In this document: piece after piece, positions 1 to 8,530 of the stretch
Numbering within the stretch: the first letter of the stretch is position 1
Layout: each line of letters begins with the position of its first letter
Assembly (NCBI RefSeq): GCF_002018365.1
Contig: NZ_MVKX01000005.1
Coordinates: forward strand, 124,001 to 188,000
From: Acinetobacter amyesii
GTDB taxonomy: Bacteria > Pseudomonadota > Gammaproteobacteria > Pseudomonadales > Moraxellaceae
DNA: 64,000 bases
Direction of reading: 5' to 3'
Program-made: the position numbers and the translations under genes
The notes under the pieces: generated by a model
Told to the model about the DNA's origin: nothing
Databases searched by the model: none
Seen by the model: only the letters and a program-made list of their open reading frames with translations

Positions 1-83
1 TACAAAGCTAGCAATCATACCTTGCTTTACTTACATAAAAAAACAAATTTATTTGATATTTCACATTTTATCTATCTTAAAAA

Positions 84-1988
84 TTAATAGAAAAATACAT
101 AACTCAATTTCAATTTATTCCAATCTTGATCATCTTGTTGCTGATATTCATAGCCTAGTCTTAAAGCATTTTGTTGGTTGACGATATATTGTAATTCAGC
201 ATCGAGTTTCAGATTCCATTGATGTGCATCTTCCCAATACGGAAGCTCTGCCAGAACCAAACTGTTGAATTTTTCTGACCAAATATTTTGGCAACCCAAT
301 GTCGGCCCAAGGCCCACTCGCCATCCCTGATCGAGTGACTTACCGCCCTGCACTTGCATTTGAGACTGCACATAACACAAATGCGTGCGTTCTTGATTGG
401 CCCAGCTATAACCGGATTGCGCTTTTAATTCAGCAACGCCATGTTGTTTCGTTTCGCTAAATTGACCTGCATCTACTGACACTTGCTGCCAGCCAAAATT
501 AAAACCCCAAGTTAGCGGTGTTTTAAATGGCGTGATCGGGTTGTAAGAATTGACCGATAAAAAATCAAAATGATTGAGTTTGAATTGGTCGTCTCGATAT
601 TGGATCGAGCCATCCCAAAACATCAACTGCGTACCAATCCGAAAACCACCTTGTGGATCAATCAAGTCATGATAGGCTTCACGATGACTGAGTTCGATAT
701 ATTTTTCACCTTGAACTTTGCCTACTGTGGCTGAAAAATTTCGCGCATGATGTCCATTGACTGGATCTAGACTTGGCTGTTTAGGTTCAGTCCGTTGTTT
801 TGGTTGTGAAGACTGACTTCGTAAGGCCAAGATTTGACGCAATTTAGGCTGCGTTTCTTCCGCACTCACCTTTCGACCAATCAGCAATAAATACAGATGG
901 TCATACGCCATTTCCAATATTTTCGCTTGCTCTGCTTCATTAAACTGAGCGAGTGCTGTCGACATGTTCGCAGGTTTAATTTCAGCGAGCTTATGTGCTT
1001 CACGTGCTAAACGATATCCATGTTGCTGCGCTTGTGACAAAAGCTGCGTTTCTAATGCAGGACGATACACCGCTGCTTGAATCAGTTGTTCATCATTGAT
1101 CGCTTTAATCGTTTCAACGGGAATAGAAGCAACTTTAAACTTCTGGGTTAAATTCAGTGTCGGGCGAACCAAATCCATTAAGCCCAATAATCGATAGGCA
1201 CAGTTATCGCTAGCGAAATAATAGGGAAAACTGACATTTTGCATTTCCCAAATATGTTTAACCAAATAACTGGTTTCTTGCTCGGTCAGTGCTAGCTCAT
1301 ATTCCCACAAATCACGACTTTCAAAATCGCCATATTCTTTCACCTTCCGGTAGTACGGCATCAAGGAATATTCGCCAGGATACTGCCCTGTTAAGCCTTT
1401 CCATGCATAAGACCAGTTATCTTCACCTGCAACTGTCGCTGCATAGTTAATGGCATAGGACACCAAATTTAGTTCTTTCTGATCTTTCGGATCGAGACGC
1501 AACAAGGTATGTCCAAACATAGAACTTGGATTACCCATAAAGTCTGTGGCGTAGATTAACGTGGCTTTATAAGGCTTAATTTTCCCAAACCATTCATCAA
1601 ACTCAGGACAACTCACCACAGGTAACTGCTCTGAACGGATGGATAATTCTTGCATCAGCCACTGACTACGCGCAGGGAAACGACAACGAAAGGCTTGATT
1701 AGGTTCGGTGGCTTGAAACAGTGCAGCGACATCTGCCTCTAATTCGGCTTGAGCATTTTGACGGCCATTTTCAGCCAAAAAGTAACCTGCATAGGTAACT
1801 TCACTTTGTCCTTTATGATCTGTATATAAAAGTCGTTGCCAACTGATGTGTTCAGACAGTTTTTTTGATTGTGCAAGTTCAATATATCGTTGTAGCTCTA
1901 CGGTTTTAGAGAGGTTTGGATCTACAACTTGCTGAGCATATAAGATGCTCGGAATCATAAAGGTACAAAATAAAGCAATTGATTTCAT
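84..1988 (-). CDS. DUF4105 (Lnb N-terminal domain-like) outer-membrane protein
   Basis: A Sec signal peptide is visible at residues 1-18 (ending ILYA). A DUF4105/Lnb-N-like domain follows at about 130-300. It contains the segment MFGHTLLRL (His160) and SDNCAYRLL (Cys263), a His/Cys pair suggestive of a papain-like or NlpC-like fold; that catalytic reading is inference. From about residue 420 the sequence alternates polar and aromatic residues and ends in YVFFY, as outer-membrane beta-barrels do. The protein therefore looks like a periplasmic domain joined to a C-terminal barrel. The substrate is unknown. It is transcribed alone, with DUF3015 upstream on the same strand but separated by a terminator. 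Confidence 0.8.
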   Translation of the reverse strand: MKSIALFCTFMIPSILYAQQVVDPNLSKTVELQRYIELAQSKKLSEHISWQRLLYTDHKGQSEVTYAGYFLAENGRQNAQAELEADVAALFQATEPNQAFRCRFPARSQWLMQELSIRSEQLPVVSCPEFDEWFGKIKPYKATLIYATDFMGNPSSMFGHTLLRLDPKDQKELNLVSYAINYAATVAGEDNWSYAWKGLTGQYPGEYSLMPYYRKVKEYGDFESRDLWEYELALTEQETSYLVKHIWEMQNVSFPYYFASDNCAYRLLGLMDLVRPTLNLTQKFKVASIPVETIKAINDEQLIQAAVYRPALETQLLSQAQQHGYRLAREAHKLAEIKPANMSTALAQFNEAEQAKILEMAYDHLYLLLIGRKVSAEETQPKLRQILALRSQSSQPKQRTEPKQPSLDPVNGHHARNFSATVGKVQGEKYIELSHREAYHDLIDPQGGFRIGTQLMFWDGSIQYRDDQFKLNHFDFLSVNSYNPITPFKTPLTWGFNFGWQQVSVDAGQFSETKQHGVAELKAQSGYSWANQERTHLCYVQSQMQVQGGKSLDQGWRVGLGPTLGCQNIWSEKFNSLVLAELPYWEDAHQWNLKLDAELQYIVNQQNALRLGYEYQQQDDQDWNKLKLSYVFFY

Positions 1989-2026
1989 TCAGTTATATTC
2001 AAATCCATTTTTATATATTTTAGATA

Positions 2027-2056
2027 ATAAAAAACCCTGCCGAGAGACAGGGTTTT
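2027..2056 (-). terminator. Rho-independent terminator after the DUF3015 gene
   Basis: The stem AAAACCCTG/CAGGGTTTT with an 8-base loop is followed on the minus strand by a T run. It lies just past the DUF3015 stop codon and separates it from the DUF4105 gene. Confidence 0.85.
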
Positions 2057-2067
2057 GAAAGCATCGA

Positions 2068-2538
2068 TTAAACGTATGCTTTAAGTACTTCATCTTTCGC
2101 CATTACGCTTTGTAATGAAGCAAGTACTTGTAGAGAAGACTGGTTTTCAGCTGAATAGATTTCAGCAAAATTTGCTTTAGACACAGCAAAGAAACGTGCT
2201 TTATCTGTTGATTGGATGTTTAAAAGCTCAGCCAAAACATTCAGGCTCTCACCTTGACCAACTGCCATATCACGAGCAAGTGATTCAGCATTTTCATTGG
2301 TAAATGTTACCGCTTGAGCAGTCACTGTACCTGTACCGCTACAACCTAAAGTACCAAAGGTAATACCAAGTAACTGGTTAGTAAAAATACCGTTGGTAGT
2401 CGCAGCTAAAATTTTAGGAATTTTACCTGATTGACCAGCCCAAACTTGAGAACCAACACCACAACCTACGTCACGGTCAGCAAAAGCAGCTGTAGAACCT
2501 AGTGCAACGACTGCAACTAAAGCTAATTTTTTTAACAT
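2068..2538 (-). CDS. DUF3015 family exported protein
   Basis: This 156-residue protein has a clear signal peptide (MLKKLALVAVVALGSTAAFA) followed by the DUF3015 pattern: two close cysteines near the mature N-terminus and a Gly/Thr-rich core with NGIFTNQLLGITFGTLGCSG. A GGAGAAG ribosome binding site lies 6 bases before the ATG. The family is common in Acinetobacter and other gammaproteobacteria, where it is exported and of unknown function. It is monocistronic, between a palindrome upstream and a strong terminator downstream. Confidence 0.85.
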   Translation of the reverse strand: MLKKLALVAVVALGSTAAFADRDVGCGVGSQVWAGQSGKIPKILAATTNGIFTNQLLGITFGTLGCSGTGTVTAQAVTFTNENAESLARDMAVGQGESLNVLAELLNIQSTDKARFFAVSKANFAEIYSAENQSSLQVLASLQSVMAKDEVLKAYV

Positions 2539-2587
2539 AGCACTTCTCCAGGGAATTTTATTCCATTGTTTTTAATTATTAAAACAT

Positions 2588-2605
2588 GTGTAATTTTGAT
2601 TACAC
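2588..2605. promoter_or_regulatory. Inverted repeat upstream of the DUF3015 gene
   Basis: GTGTAAT-TTTG-ATTACAC lies 50-67 bp upstream of the DUF3015 start. The position suits an operator at the promoter. No regulator is identified. Confidence 0.4.
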
Positions 2606-2685
2606 ACCTGTAGATTAACTTGATCTTTCAGATAAGGCAAAACATTTTCATCTAAAACTTTTGGCTAAAAATAATACGTTCTTTT

Positions 2686-3489
2686 TCACAATTTTTTGAG
2701 CAACCAAGTACCATTTTCATCACGTTTTCCAAGAATTTTGAGTACTAAAACTAGACTGAGTAATAGCAACAAATACCAAGAACCAAGTTTCCCCCAACCG
2801 ACCATATGCCATGCATCGACCTGACTTGGATATAACCAAATTTGATAAAAGGTACTGATATTTTCTGCGATCCAAATCAAAAATGCCAAAATCAACAGTA
2901 TTGGTAACATGGGCAACTGAATCACATGATTTTGTAATTGAAAACTCAGCTTGGTTTTCCAAAAGATCACCACACTCCAAGCAAACAAAAACAGACGGAT
3001 ATCTGGCACAAAAAATTTGGTCATAAAATTCAGATATGACAAAACAGCTAAGCACAGCATATTGCCAAAACGCGGTAAGTAACTGAATGATACCTGATAT
3101 AAACGTAACGAACGCGCAAAGAAACTCCCTACTGCCGAATACATAAAACCTGCAAATAATGGCACGGTCAGCAGTTTGAAAACCGCAGGCTGAGGATATT
3201 GCCATGAGGCAATATGTGGATGGGTCAAAAATATTTCCATCCCCATAGCCAGCAGATGAAACAGTGCTATGACTTTTGCTTCCGCCCAAGACTCGAGTTT
3301 TAAGTAGAGTAAACTCACTTGAATGATCAGTGCATAAAACAATAAATAGTCATAACGGAAAAAGCCAAAATATTCCTGACTTCCCATTGCTGCAGTTAAT
3401 GCAAAAGCGATCAGCAGTAATATCCCAAATAAGGCAGCCGAAGCTGCCTTATAAGAGAACTCAAAACATGATTTTATAATCTTGACCAC
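2686..3489 (-). CDS. DUF817 (YoaT-like) integral membrane protein
   Basis: A 267-residue, strongly hydrophobic protein with about seven to eight membrane segments. The motifs FFRYDYLLFYALIIQ, HPHIASWQYP and FAGFMYSAVGSF match the DUF817/YoaT family, whose function is unknown. The start codon is GTG, with AGGA seven bases upstream. The gene begins 31 bp after the hemE stop on the same strand, so it is probably the second gene of a hemE transcript. Confidence 0.8.
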   Translation of the reverse strand: MVKIIKSCFEFSYKAASAALFGILLLIAFALTAAMGSQEYFGFFRYDYLLFYALIIQVSLLYLKLESWAEAKVIALFHLLAMGMEIFLTHPHIASWQYPQPAVFKLLTVPLFAGFMYSAVGSFFARSLRLYQVSFSYLPRFGNMLCLAVLSYLNFMTKFFVPDIRLFLFAWSVVIFWKTKLSFQLQNHVIQLPMLPILLILAFLIWIAENISTFYQIWLYPSQVDAWHMVGWGKLGSWYLLLLLSLVLVLKILGKRDENGTWLLKKL

Positions 3490-3520
3490 GGTTGAATCCT
3501 AAACCTATTTCCCTGAAGCC

Positions 3521-4591
3521 TTATAAATATTTGGCACTATATTCGTGTACCGTATCAATAAAGGCTTTCGGATTGGCTGGATCTACCCACTGAGTAATAC
3601 CATGACCCAAGTTCGCCACATAACCGGTTTTTTCACCGTTGGTATATGCATCATCTAACATTGCACGCGTCGCTTTCGCGATTGCTTCAGGCGAACCATA
3701 CAATGTTGCTGGGTCTAAGTTGCCTTGCAATGCTGCACGGCCTGCAACTGTTTGACGCGCCACATTTAATGGCGTAGTCCAATCTAAACCAAAGGCATCT
3801 GCACCCGTTGCAATCATTGGCTCTAACCATTGACCACCACCTTTGGTAAACAAAATCACAGGAACTTTGCGTCCATCTTTTTCACGCTGTAAACCTGCCA
3901 CGATTTTTTGCATGTAGTTTAGTGAAAATTCAATGTATTCACGGTGTGCTAATGCCCCACCCCAACTATCAAAGATTTGTACAGCTTGGGCACCTGCATC
4001 AATCTGCGCATTGAGATATTCAGTCACTGCCACAGCCAAACGGTCTAATAAAGCATGCAGCACTTCAGGTTGTGCATACATCATTTGTTTCGTAAAACGG
4101 AAATCTTTGCTTGAACCGCCTTCCACCATATAGGTTGCCAATGTCCAAGGACTGCCTGAGAAACCAATCAATGGGACTTGTCCGCCCAATGCTGAACGAA
4201 TCGTAGTCACAGCATTCATGACATAATCTAAGTCAGATTTGGCATTAAACTTAGGTAAATTCAGTACATCTTGTTCGGTACGTACAGTTTTATGAAACTT
4301 CGGACCTTCACCTGCTTCAAAATACAGTCCCAAACCCAACGCATCAGGTACAGTCAAAATGTCTGAAAATAAAATGGCTGCGTCTAAGTCATAACGACGC
4401 AAAGGTTGTAAAGTAACTTCACAAGCAAATTCTGTATTTTTACAAAGGGATAGGAAATCACCCGCTTTTGCCCGTGTTTCACGATACTCTGGTAAATAAC
4501 GGCCAGCCTGACGCATCATCCAAACCGGAGTTGCATCTACCGGTTCACGTAATAAGGCACGCAAGAAACGATCATTTTTTAAGGTCGTCAT
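3521..4591 (-). CDS. hemE: Uroporphyrinogen decarboxylase
   Basis: HemE converts uroporphyrinogen III to coproporphyrinogen III by four decarboxylations, in cytoplasmic haem synthesis. The family hallmarks are visible: the N-terminal [16 protein letters not shown] signature, the [12 protein letters not shown] segment with its catalytic Asp, and [13 protein letters not shown]. At 356 residues it is the usual length. It is transcribed divergently from the L,D-transpeptidase gene and probably cotranscribed with the DUF817 gene downstream. Confidence 0.97.
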   Translation of the reverse strand: MTTLKNDRFLRALLREPVDATPVWMMRQAGRYLPEYRETRAKAGDFLSLCKNTEFACEVTLQPLRRYDLDAAILFSDILTVPDALGLGLYFEAGEGPKFHKTVRTEQDVLNLPKFNAKSDLDYVMNAVTTIRSALGGQVPLIGFSGSPWTLATYMVEGGSSKDFRFTKQMMYAQPEVLHALLDRLAVAVTEYLNAQIDAGAQAVQIFDSWGGALAHREYIEFSLNYMQKIVAGLQREKDGRKVPVILFTKGGGQWLEPMIATGADAFGLDWTTPLNVARQTVAGRAALQGNLDPATLYGSPEAIAKATRAMLDDAYTNGEKTGYVANLGHGITQWVDPANPKAFIDTVHEYSAKYL

Positions 4592-4796
4592 TCACTTTCC
4601 CAACTTAATTCGATATTGGCATCATCATATCAAAAAGGTTGTAAATATAATAACTTCTCAAGCATTTAAAAACCGATCATGTTGAGTGCCAAAAATGATA
4701 TTTACACAAAACAACTACTGCATCTCCACTTTTTTTCTGTAATACTTAGCCAGTTTTTAATACACAGTAAATGAATAATTCTTAAGGTTGAATTAC

Positions 4797-6017
4797 ATGT
4801 TCGTTCGCACCATGCTCGCACTGAGCCTAAGTTGCATATTTGCTGGTACAGCTATTGCCGCATCTACTGCTGAACAACCATTAACGCCAAAAAAAGTGAC
4901 TAATGTTGCAGTTCAGGATCCCATTGATCCGTTAGCGACTGAAGCTTCATCTGCAACTAGCCAGATTAGCGCTCAAGAACAAGAAGATCTGAACCAAGCA
5001 TCGCAAACTTTAGACAGCCTGCAACAATCAGAAGATGTTAAAGCCGACATCGGTGCTGCACCTGCTACAGCGACTGCTACAACTCCAACATCAACTTCGC
5101 CTGCTGCCAAAGTTGCTTGGGGTTTAAATGACCTAAATAATGCACAGTGGTATGACAACATTGGTAAAGGTCAGTTCCCTGTTTATGCGCGTGCGCATGT
5201 CATGCTCAATAATGCACATGCTTCACCAGGTGCAATTGATGGTACCAGTGGTAAAAATACCTTAAAGGCGATCGCTTCATTCCAACAAATGAATAGCTTG
5301 AAACCTACAGGGACTTTAACTAAAGAAACTTGGGATGCGCTGATTGCGAAACAAGGTTCTAAACCTGCATTTATTGAATACACGTTGACTGATGCAGACT
5401 TGAAAGGTCCTTATGCAGCATCGATTCCACACGACTATGCACTACAAGCAAAAATGAAAGGCTTGTACTACACACGTGTGACTGAAATGTTGGGTGAAAA
5501 ATTCCATATGGACGAAGACTTTTTGAAAAAGTTGAATCCAAAAGCAACATTTAAAAAAGCTGGTGAAAAAATCTTAGTTGCGAATATTCGTAACGAAGTT
5601 CCTGAAGATATTCACTTAATCGTTGCACATAAAGGCGCGAAACAACTTTACTTGTTTAATAGCCGCAACCAAATGATCGGTTCATTCCCTGCAACAATTG
5701 GTAGTTCAGATACTCCATCACCTACAGGTACATACAAAGTTACAGGTGTTGCACCAAACCCATGGTACAGCTACTCACCGTCTAACTTTGTTCAAGGCAA
5801 CAACAAAAAACCACTTTCATTACCACCTGGTCCAAATGGCCCTGTTGGTAACATCTGGATTGGCTTGAGCAAAAAATCATTCGGTATTCACGGTACACCG
5901 AACCCATCTGCTATCTCTAAAACTGCGTCACACGGTTGTATTCGTTTGACCAACTGGGATGCAAATGACTTAGGTAAGAAAGTGAAATCTGGTGTGACTG
6001 TTAAATTCTTAGAATAA
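4797..6017 (+). CDS. L,D-transpeptidase with peptidoglycan-binding and LysM-like regions
   Basis: The predicted periplasmic enzyme forms 3-3 cross-links or lipoprotein links in peptidoglycan. A signal peptide (cleaved near AIAAS) is followed by an Ala/Thr/Ser-rich linker and a PG_binding_1 domain (about residues 130-185, with AIDGTSGKNTLKAIASFQ). A LysM-like stretch comes next, then a C-terminal YkuD domain whose active site reads FGIHGTPNP...SHGCIRLTN, with the catalytic Cys. The ATG at 4797 is preferred over the TTG at 4788 because AAGG lies exactly nine bases before it. It is monocistronic with its own terminator. Which of the Acinetobacter Ldt enzymes this is cannot be decided here. Confidence 0.92.
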   Translation: MFVRTMLALSLSCIFAGTAIAASTAEQPLTPKKVTNVAVQDPIDPLATEASSATSQISAQEQEDLNQASQTLDSLQQSEDVKADIGAAPATATATTPTSTSPAAKVAWGLNDLNNAQWYDNIGKGQFPVYARAHVMLNNAHASPGAIDGTSGKNTLKAIASFQQMNSLKPTGTLTKETWDALIAKQGSKPAFIEYTLTDADLKGPYAASIPHDYALQAKMKGLYYTRVTEMLGEKFHMDEDFLKKLNPKATFKKAGEKILVANIRNEVPEDIHLIVAHKGAKQLYLFNSRNQMIGSFPATIGSSDTPSPTGTYKVTGVAPNPWYSYSPSNFVQGNNKKPLSLPPGPNGPVGNIWIGLSKKSFGIHGTPNPSAISKTASHGCIRLTNWDANDLGKKVKSGVTVKFLE

Positions 6018-6031
6018 TTTTAGTCATATTT

Positions 6032-6060
6032 AAAAAAGCCTGCTTGATGCAGGCTTTTTT
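6032..6060 (+). terminator. Terminator of the L,D-transpeptidase gene
   Basis: AAAAAAGCCTGC/GCAGGCTTTTTT stem with loop TTGAT, 15 bp past the stop. Confidence 0.95.
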
Positions 6061-6208
6061 ATAGCTTTGGATCCATGCATAACAAAAGACTCTATCCTGA
6101 ATGATCGTTGCAAAAATAGGATGAATTGTCGCTAAAAAACTATATATCCCAATTTAGTTCAATCTTAAAATAGGTACATGTTCAATAATTAAGATAAGGA
6201 TAAATGCC

Positions 6209-6904
6209 ATGAATGCTTTTTTACATCCAAGTGAAAACCGCGGTCACGTAAAAATGGGCTGGCTTGAGTCTAAACACAGCTTCTCTTTTGGTAACTGGTA
6301 TGACCCGAAATACATGGGCGTTAGTGCGCTTCGTGTAATTAATGATGACTTAATTGCAGCACATGAAGGTTTTGGTCAACACCCACATGACAACATGGAA
6401 ATTTTGACCTGTGTGTTAAAAGGTACCATTACGCATAAAGACAGCATGGGCAACCATGGTGGCATTTCTGCGGGTGAATGGCAGCTGATGAGCGCAGGTA
6501 CAGGTGTGCGCCATAGCGAAATGAACCAAGGTGATGAAGATGTGCATTTACTACAAATTTGGATCGTTCCAAATGAACGTGATGCTGAACCGACCTATCA
6601 ACAAATTAAATGTGATCCACGCGATCAACCCAATCAATGGCATTTAATTGTCGGTCCAAATGACAAAGCAGCTATGCATATTCGTCAGCAAGCGGAAGTT
6701 AAATCTGCATTTATGACGAAAGGTCAATCTTTAGACATCCATGCAACACAGCATATCAACTATATTCATGTTATTTCAGGTTCAGTGCAAATTGCTGAAC
6801 ATAAAGTTGAAGCTGGTGGTGCAATTGCCTTCTTAGAAGATAGCCAAATTGAAGCGCTTGAAGATGCTCAAGTGATTTGGTTTGATTTACCCGAAGTTAA
6901 ATAA
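6209..6904 (+). CDS. Pirin family bicupin protein
   Basis: A 231-residue bicupin of the YhhW/pirin type. Some family members have quercetin 2,3-dioxygenase activity. The pirin N-terminal cupin is plain: SFSFGNWYDPKYMGVSALRV, then HPHDNMEILTCVLKG with the metal-binding His and Glu residues, and GTGVRHSEMN. The second cupin (HVISGSVQIAEHKVEAGGAIAF) lacks the metal set, as is usual. The physiological substrate is unknown. AAGGATAAATGCC precedes the ATG. The gene stands alone and converges on the next gene. Confidence 0.9.
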   Translation: MNAFLHPSENRGHVKMGWLESKHSFSFGNWYDPKYMGVSALRVINDDLIAAHEGFGQHPHDNMEILTCVLKGTITHKDSMGNHGGISAGEWQLMSAGTGVRHSEMNQGDEDVHLLQIWIVPNERDAEPTYQQIKCDPRDQPNQWHLIVGPNDKAAMHIRQQAEVKSAFMTKGQSLDIHATQHINYIHVISGSVQIAEHKVEAGGAIAFLEDSQIEALEDAQVIWFDLPEVK

Positions 6905-6906
6905 TT

Positions 6907-6935
6907 AAAAGCCCTCAAATGTGAGGGCTTTTTTT
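6907..6935. terminator. Bidirectional terminator between convergent genes
   Basis: AAAAGCCCTC/GAGGGCTTTT hairpin with T runs on both sides. It serves the pirin gene and touches the stop codon of the opposing membrane-protein gene. Confidence 0.9.
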
Positions 6936-7614
6936 ATGCCGCTTGGCTCAGGCGTTCACTGCGTTTATACAACCACATCAACACCAAAGTTGGAATGATA
7001 AATCCTGCAGCCACCATGATGCCATGTAGGATTGAGGCATAAGGTTCAGCAAGCATGGCCACATGTTTCATTGGAGATGTCCACGGTGACATTTGCAGCG
7101 CCAATAAGCCGATGAAACAGAGCTGCCAAGTAATGTTTTCACCTCTTTGAGCATGCTTTTTATAGGCATAAGCCAATAATATGGCAGCAAATCCAATTTC
7201 AAAGACCCAAGACCAAATGCCCCATTTCCCCCATAAGCCAAAACCTAAATATTGCTGTGCGTAAGGATACAAGGCCATATCTGCATTATGCATAGGGATA
7301 TCTGCTATAAAATGCAGAAAACATGACAAGGCTGCAATGGTCGCAATATGCTTATCTTTAAACCAAAAAAATGCACCCCAAACAATCGACCAAATCACCG
7401 CCATCACCAGTGAGTGATCCCAATCAATAAACGTTAAATCAAAATATAAATATGGCAATGCTTGTAGATTCGGCGTCACTTTTTCGATGCCGATAGCAAC
7501 CAATGTCCCATTGATCAGATCTAAAAAGCCAGCGCCTAAAATAATAGGCACTAATGGAACTTCTTTGTATTTGGCTTTTAGAGCCATCCCTACTGCAAAA
7601 TGTCCAAAATACAT
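6934..7614 (-). CDS. Integral membrane protein, TetR-controlled (YdjM-like hydrolase fold possible)
   Basis: A 226-residue protein with about six membrane segments. Conserved-looking polar motifs sit at membrane edges: YFGHFAVGMALK, GAGFLDLINGT, IDWDHSLVMA and HFIADIPMHNAD. They resemble the His/Asp pattern of membrane-bound YdjM-like putative metal-dependent hydrolases; this is a weak analogy. The start at 7614 is chosen because GGAGG lies six bases before it; an in-frame ATG at 7647 has no such site and falls inside the operator. It follows the tetR gene on the same strand, with a TetR-type operator in the gap. Confidence 0.75.
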   Translation of the reverse strand: MYFGHFAVGMALKAKYKEVPLVPIILGAGFLDLINGTLVAIGIEKVTPNLQALPYLYFDLTFIDWDHSLVMAVIWSIVWGAFFWFKDKHIATIAALSCFLHFIADIPMHNADMALYPYAQQYLGFGLWGKWGIWSWVFEIGFAAILLAYAYKKHAQRGENITWQLCFIGLLALQMSPWTSPMKHVAMLAEPYASILHGIMVAAGFIIPTLVLMWLYKRSERLSQAA

Positions 7615-7631
7615 CTTCAACCTCCATTTAA

Positions 7632-7647
7632 CTGAACAATCGTTCAA
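7632..7647. promoter_or_regulatory. TetR-type operator upstream of the membrane-protein gene
   Basis: CTGAACAATCGTTCAA, an imperfect palindrome that matches 13 of 16 positions of the site upstream of tetR itself (8320-8335). Confidence 0.65.
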
Positions 7648-7688
7648 TTAAAAGTTAAAAAAATTTAAATTTGGCTAAGCCTTAAGGT

Positions 7689-8294
7689 TTAAGGCCGCCA
7701 TAACATTAAGGTCTGTTGAATCAATTGCTGACGTTCATCCAATTTTGAAATATCACAGCCAATATGTAGGTCCAATAAATAAGTCAGTCCATATTGGATA
7801 TTCACTGCCATAAATTGCTGTGCGGCAATGTTGAAATCCATATCGCGAATTTCATGTTGTAAAGCACGCTGCTGTAATAATGCTGTCAGCCATTGCTGAC
7901 GTGACTGAAACAATTGACTAATGACATGAATTTCGCTGAGTTGCATGTTTTCACTTTCACGCAAAATCACCTTGAGCAGTGCTTTATTATTTGAGAAAAG
8001 CTGCACACATAATTCGCACAACGTATGCAGAACTTTCTCGAGCGGTGAATGCTCTAAGTCTTGGTTAAATTGATTTAACTGTGTCAGCGCTTGTTGCACA
8101 CCTTGAGTCAGTAACACATTCAAGATTTGCTGTTTGCCTTGTGGAAAGTGGTGATACAAAATGCCGTCAGATAAACCGACTTTACGTGCCAATGCCCGAA
8201 TAGAGGTTTTGCTATAGCCCTGCTCTGAAAAGAGTAGCAAGGCATTATCGAGGAGTTTTTGACGAGTTTCTAAAGCTTGATCGGCACGGGACAT
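7689..8294 (-). CDS. TetR/AcrR family transcriptional regulator
   Basis: A 201-residue TetR-type repressor. The N-terminal helix-turn-helix reads LLFSEQGYSKTSIRALARKVGLSDGILYHHFPQGKQQIL (about residues 17-55), and the C-terminal ligand domain is helical and divergent. A 16-bp palindrome lies 26 bp upstream of its start, and a close copy lies upstream of the next gene. Autoregulation and control of that membrane protein are therefore likely. The ligand is unknown. Confidence 0.92.
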   Translation of the reverse strand: MSRADQALETRQKLLDNALLLFSEQGYSKTSIRALARKVGLSDGILYHHFPQGKQQILNVLLTQGVQQALTQLNQFNQDLEHSPLEKVLHTLCELCVQLFSNNKALLKVILRESENMQLSEIHVISQLFQSRQQWLTALLQQRALQHEIRDMDFNIAAQQFMAVNIQYGLTYLLDLHIGCDISKLDERQQLIQQTLMLWRP

Positions 8295-8319
8295 AGTTTG
8301 ACTGCGACTACTAAATTAA

Positions 8320-8335
8320 CTGAACAAATGTTCAG
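8320..8335. promoter_or_regulatory. TetR-type operator upstream of tetR
   Basis: CTGAACAAATGTTCAG is a near-perfect palindrome just upstream of the regulator gene, typical of TetR autorepression. Confidence 0.7.
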
Positions 8336-8470
8336 TAAAATATTAAACCGATCTTTTCATTTTCGCAAATCTTAAATTAGATTCACCATAGTTTGCATGT
8401 GTCTTCAATTAACGAAGAAAAAAAATAGAAGAAATAAAAGTATCTGTATGCATCTCTAAATCGTTCCAAT

Positions 8471-8513
8471 AAAAAAACCTCTATCAAAGCCATTTTGCTT
8501 TAACAGAGGTTTT
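8471..8513 (-). terminator. Terminator of the porin gene
   Basis: On the minus strand AAAACCTCT pairs with AGAGGTTTT and an inner stem GTTAAAGC/GCTTTGAT extends it. A run of seven T follows. It lies just after the porin stop. Confidence 0.85.
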
Positions 8514-8530
8514 CGCTTGTTGGATTTTGA

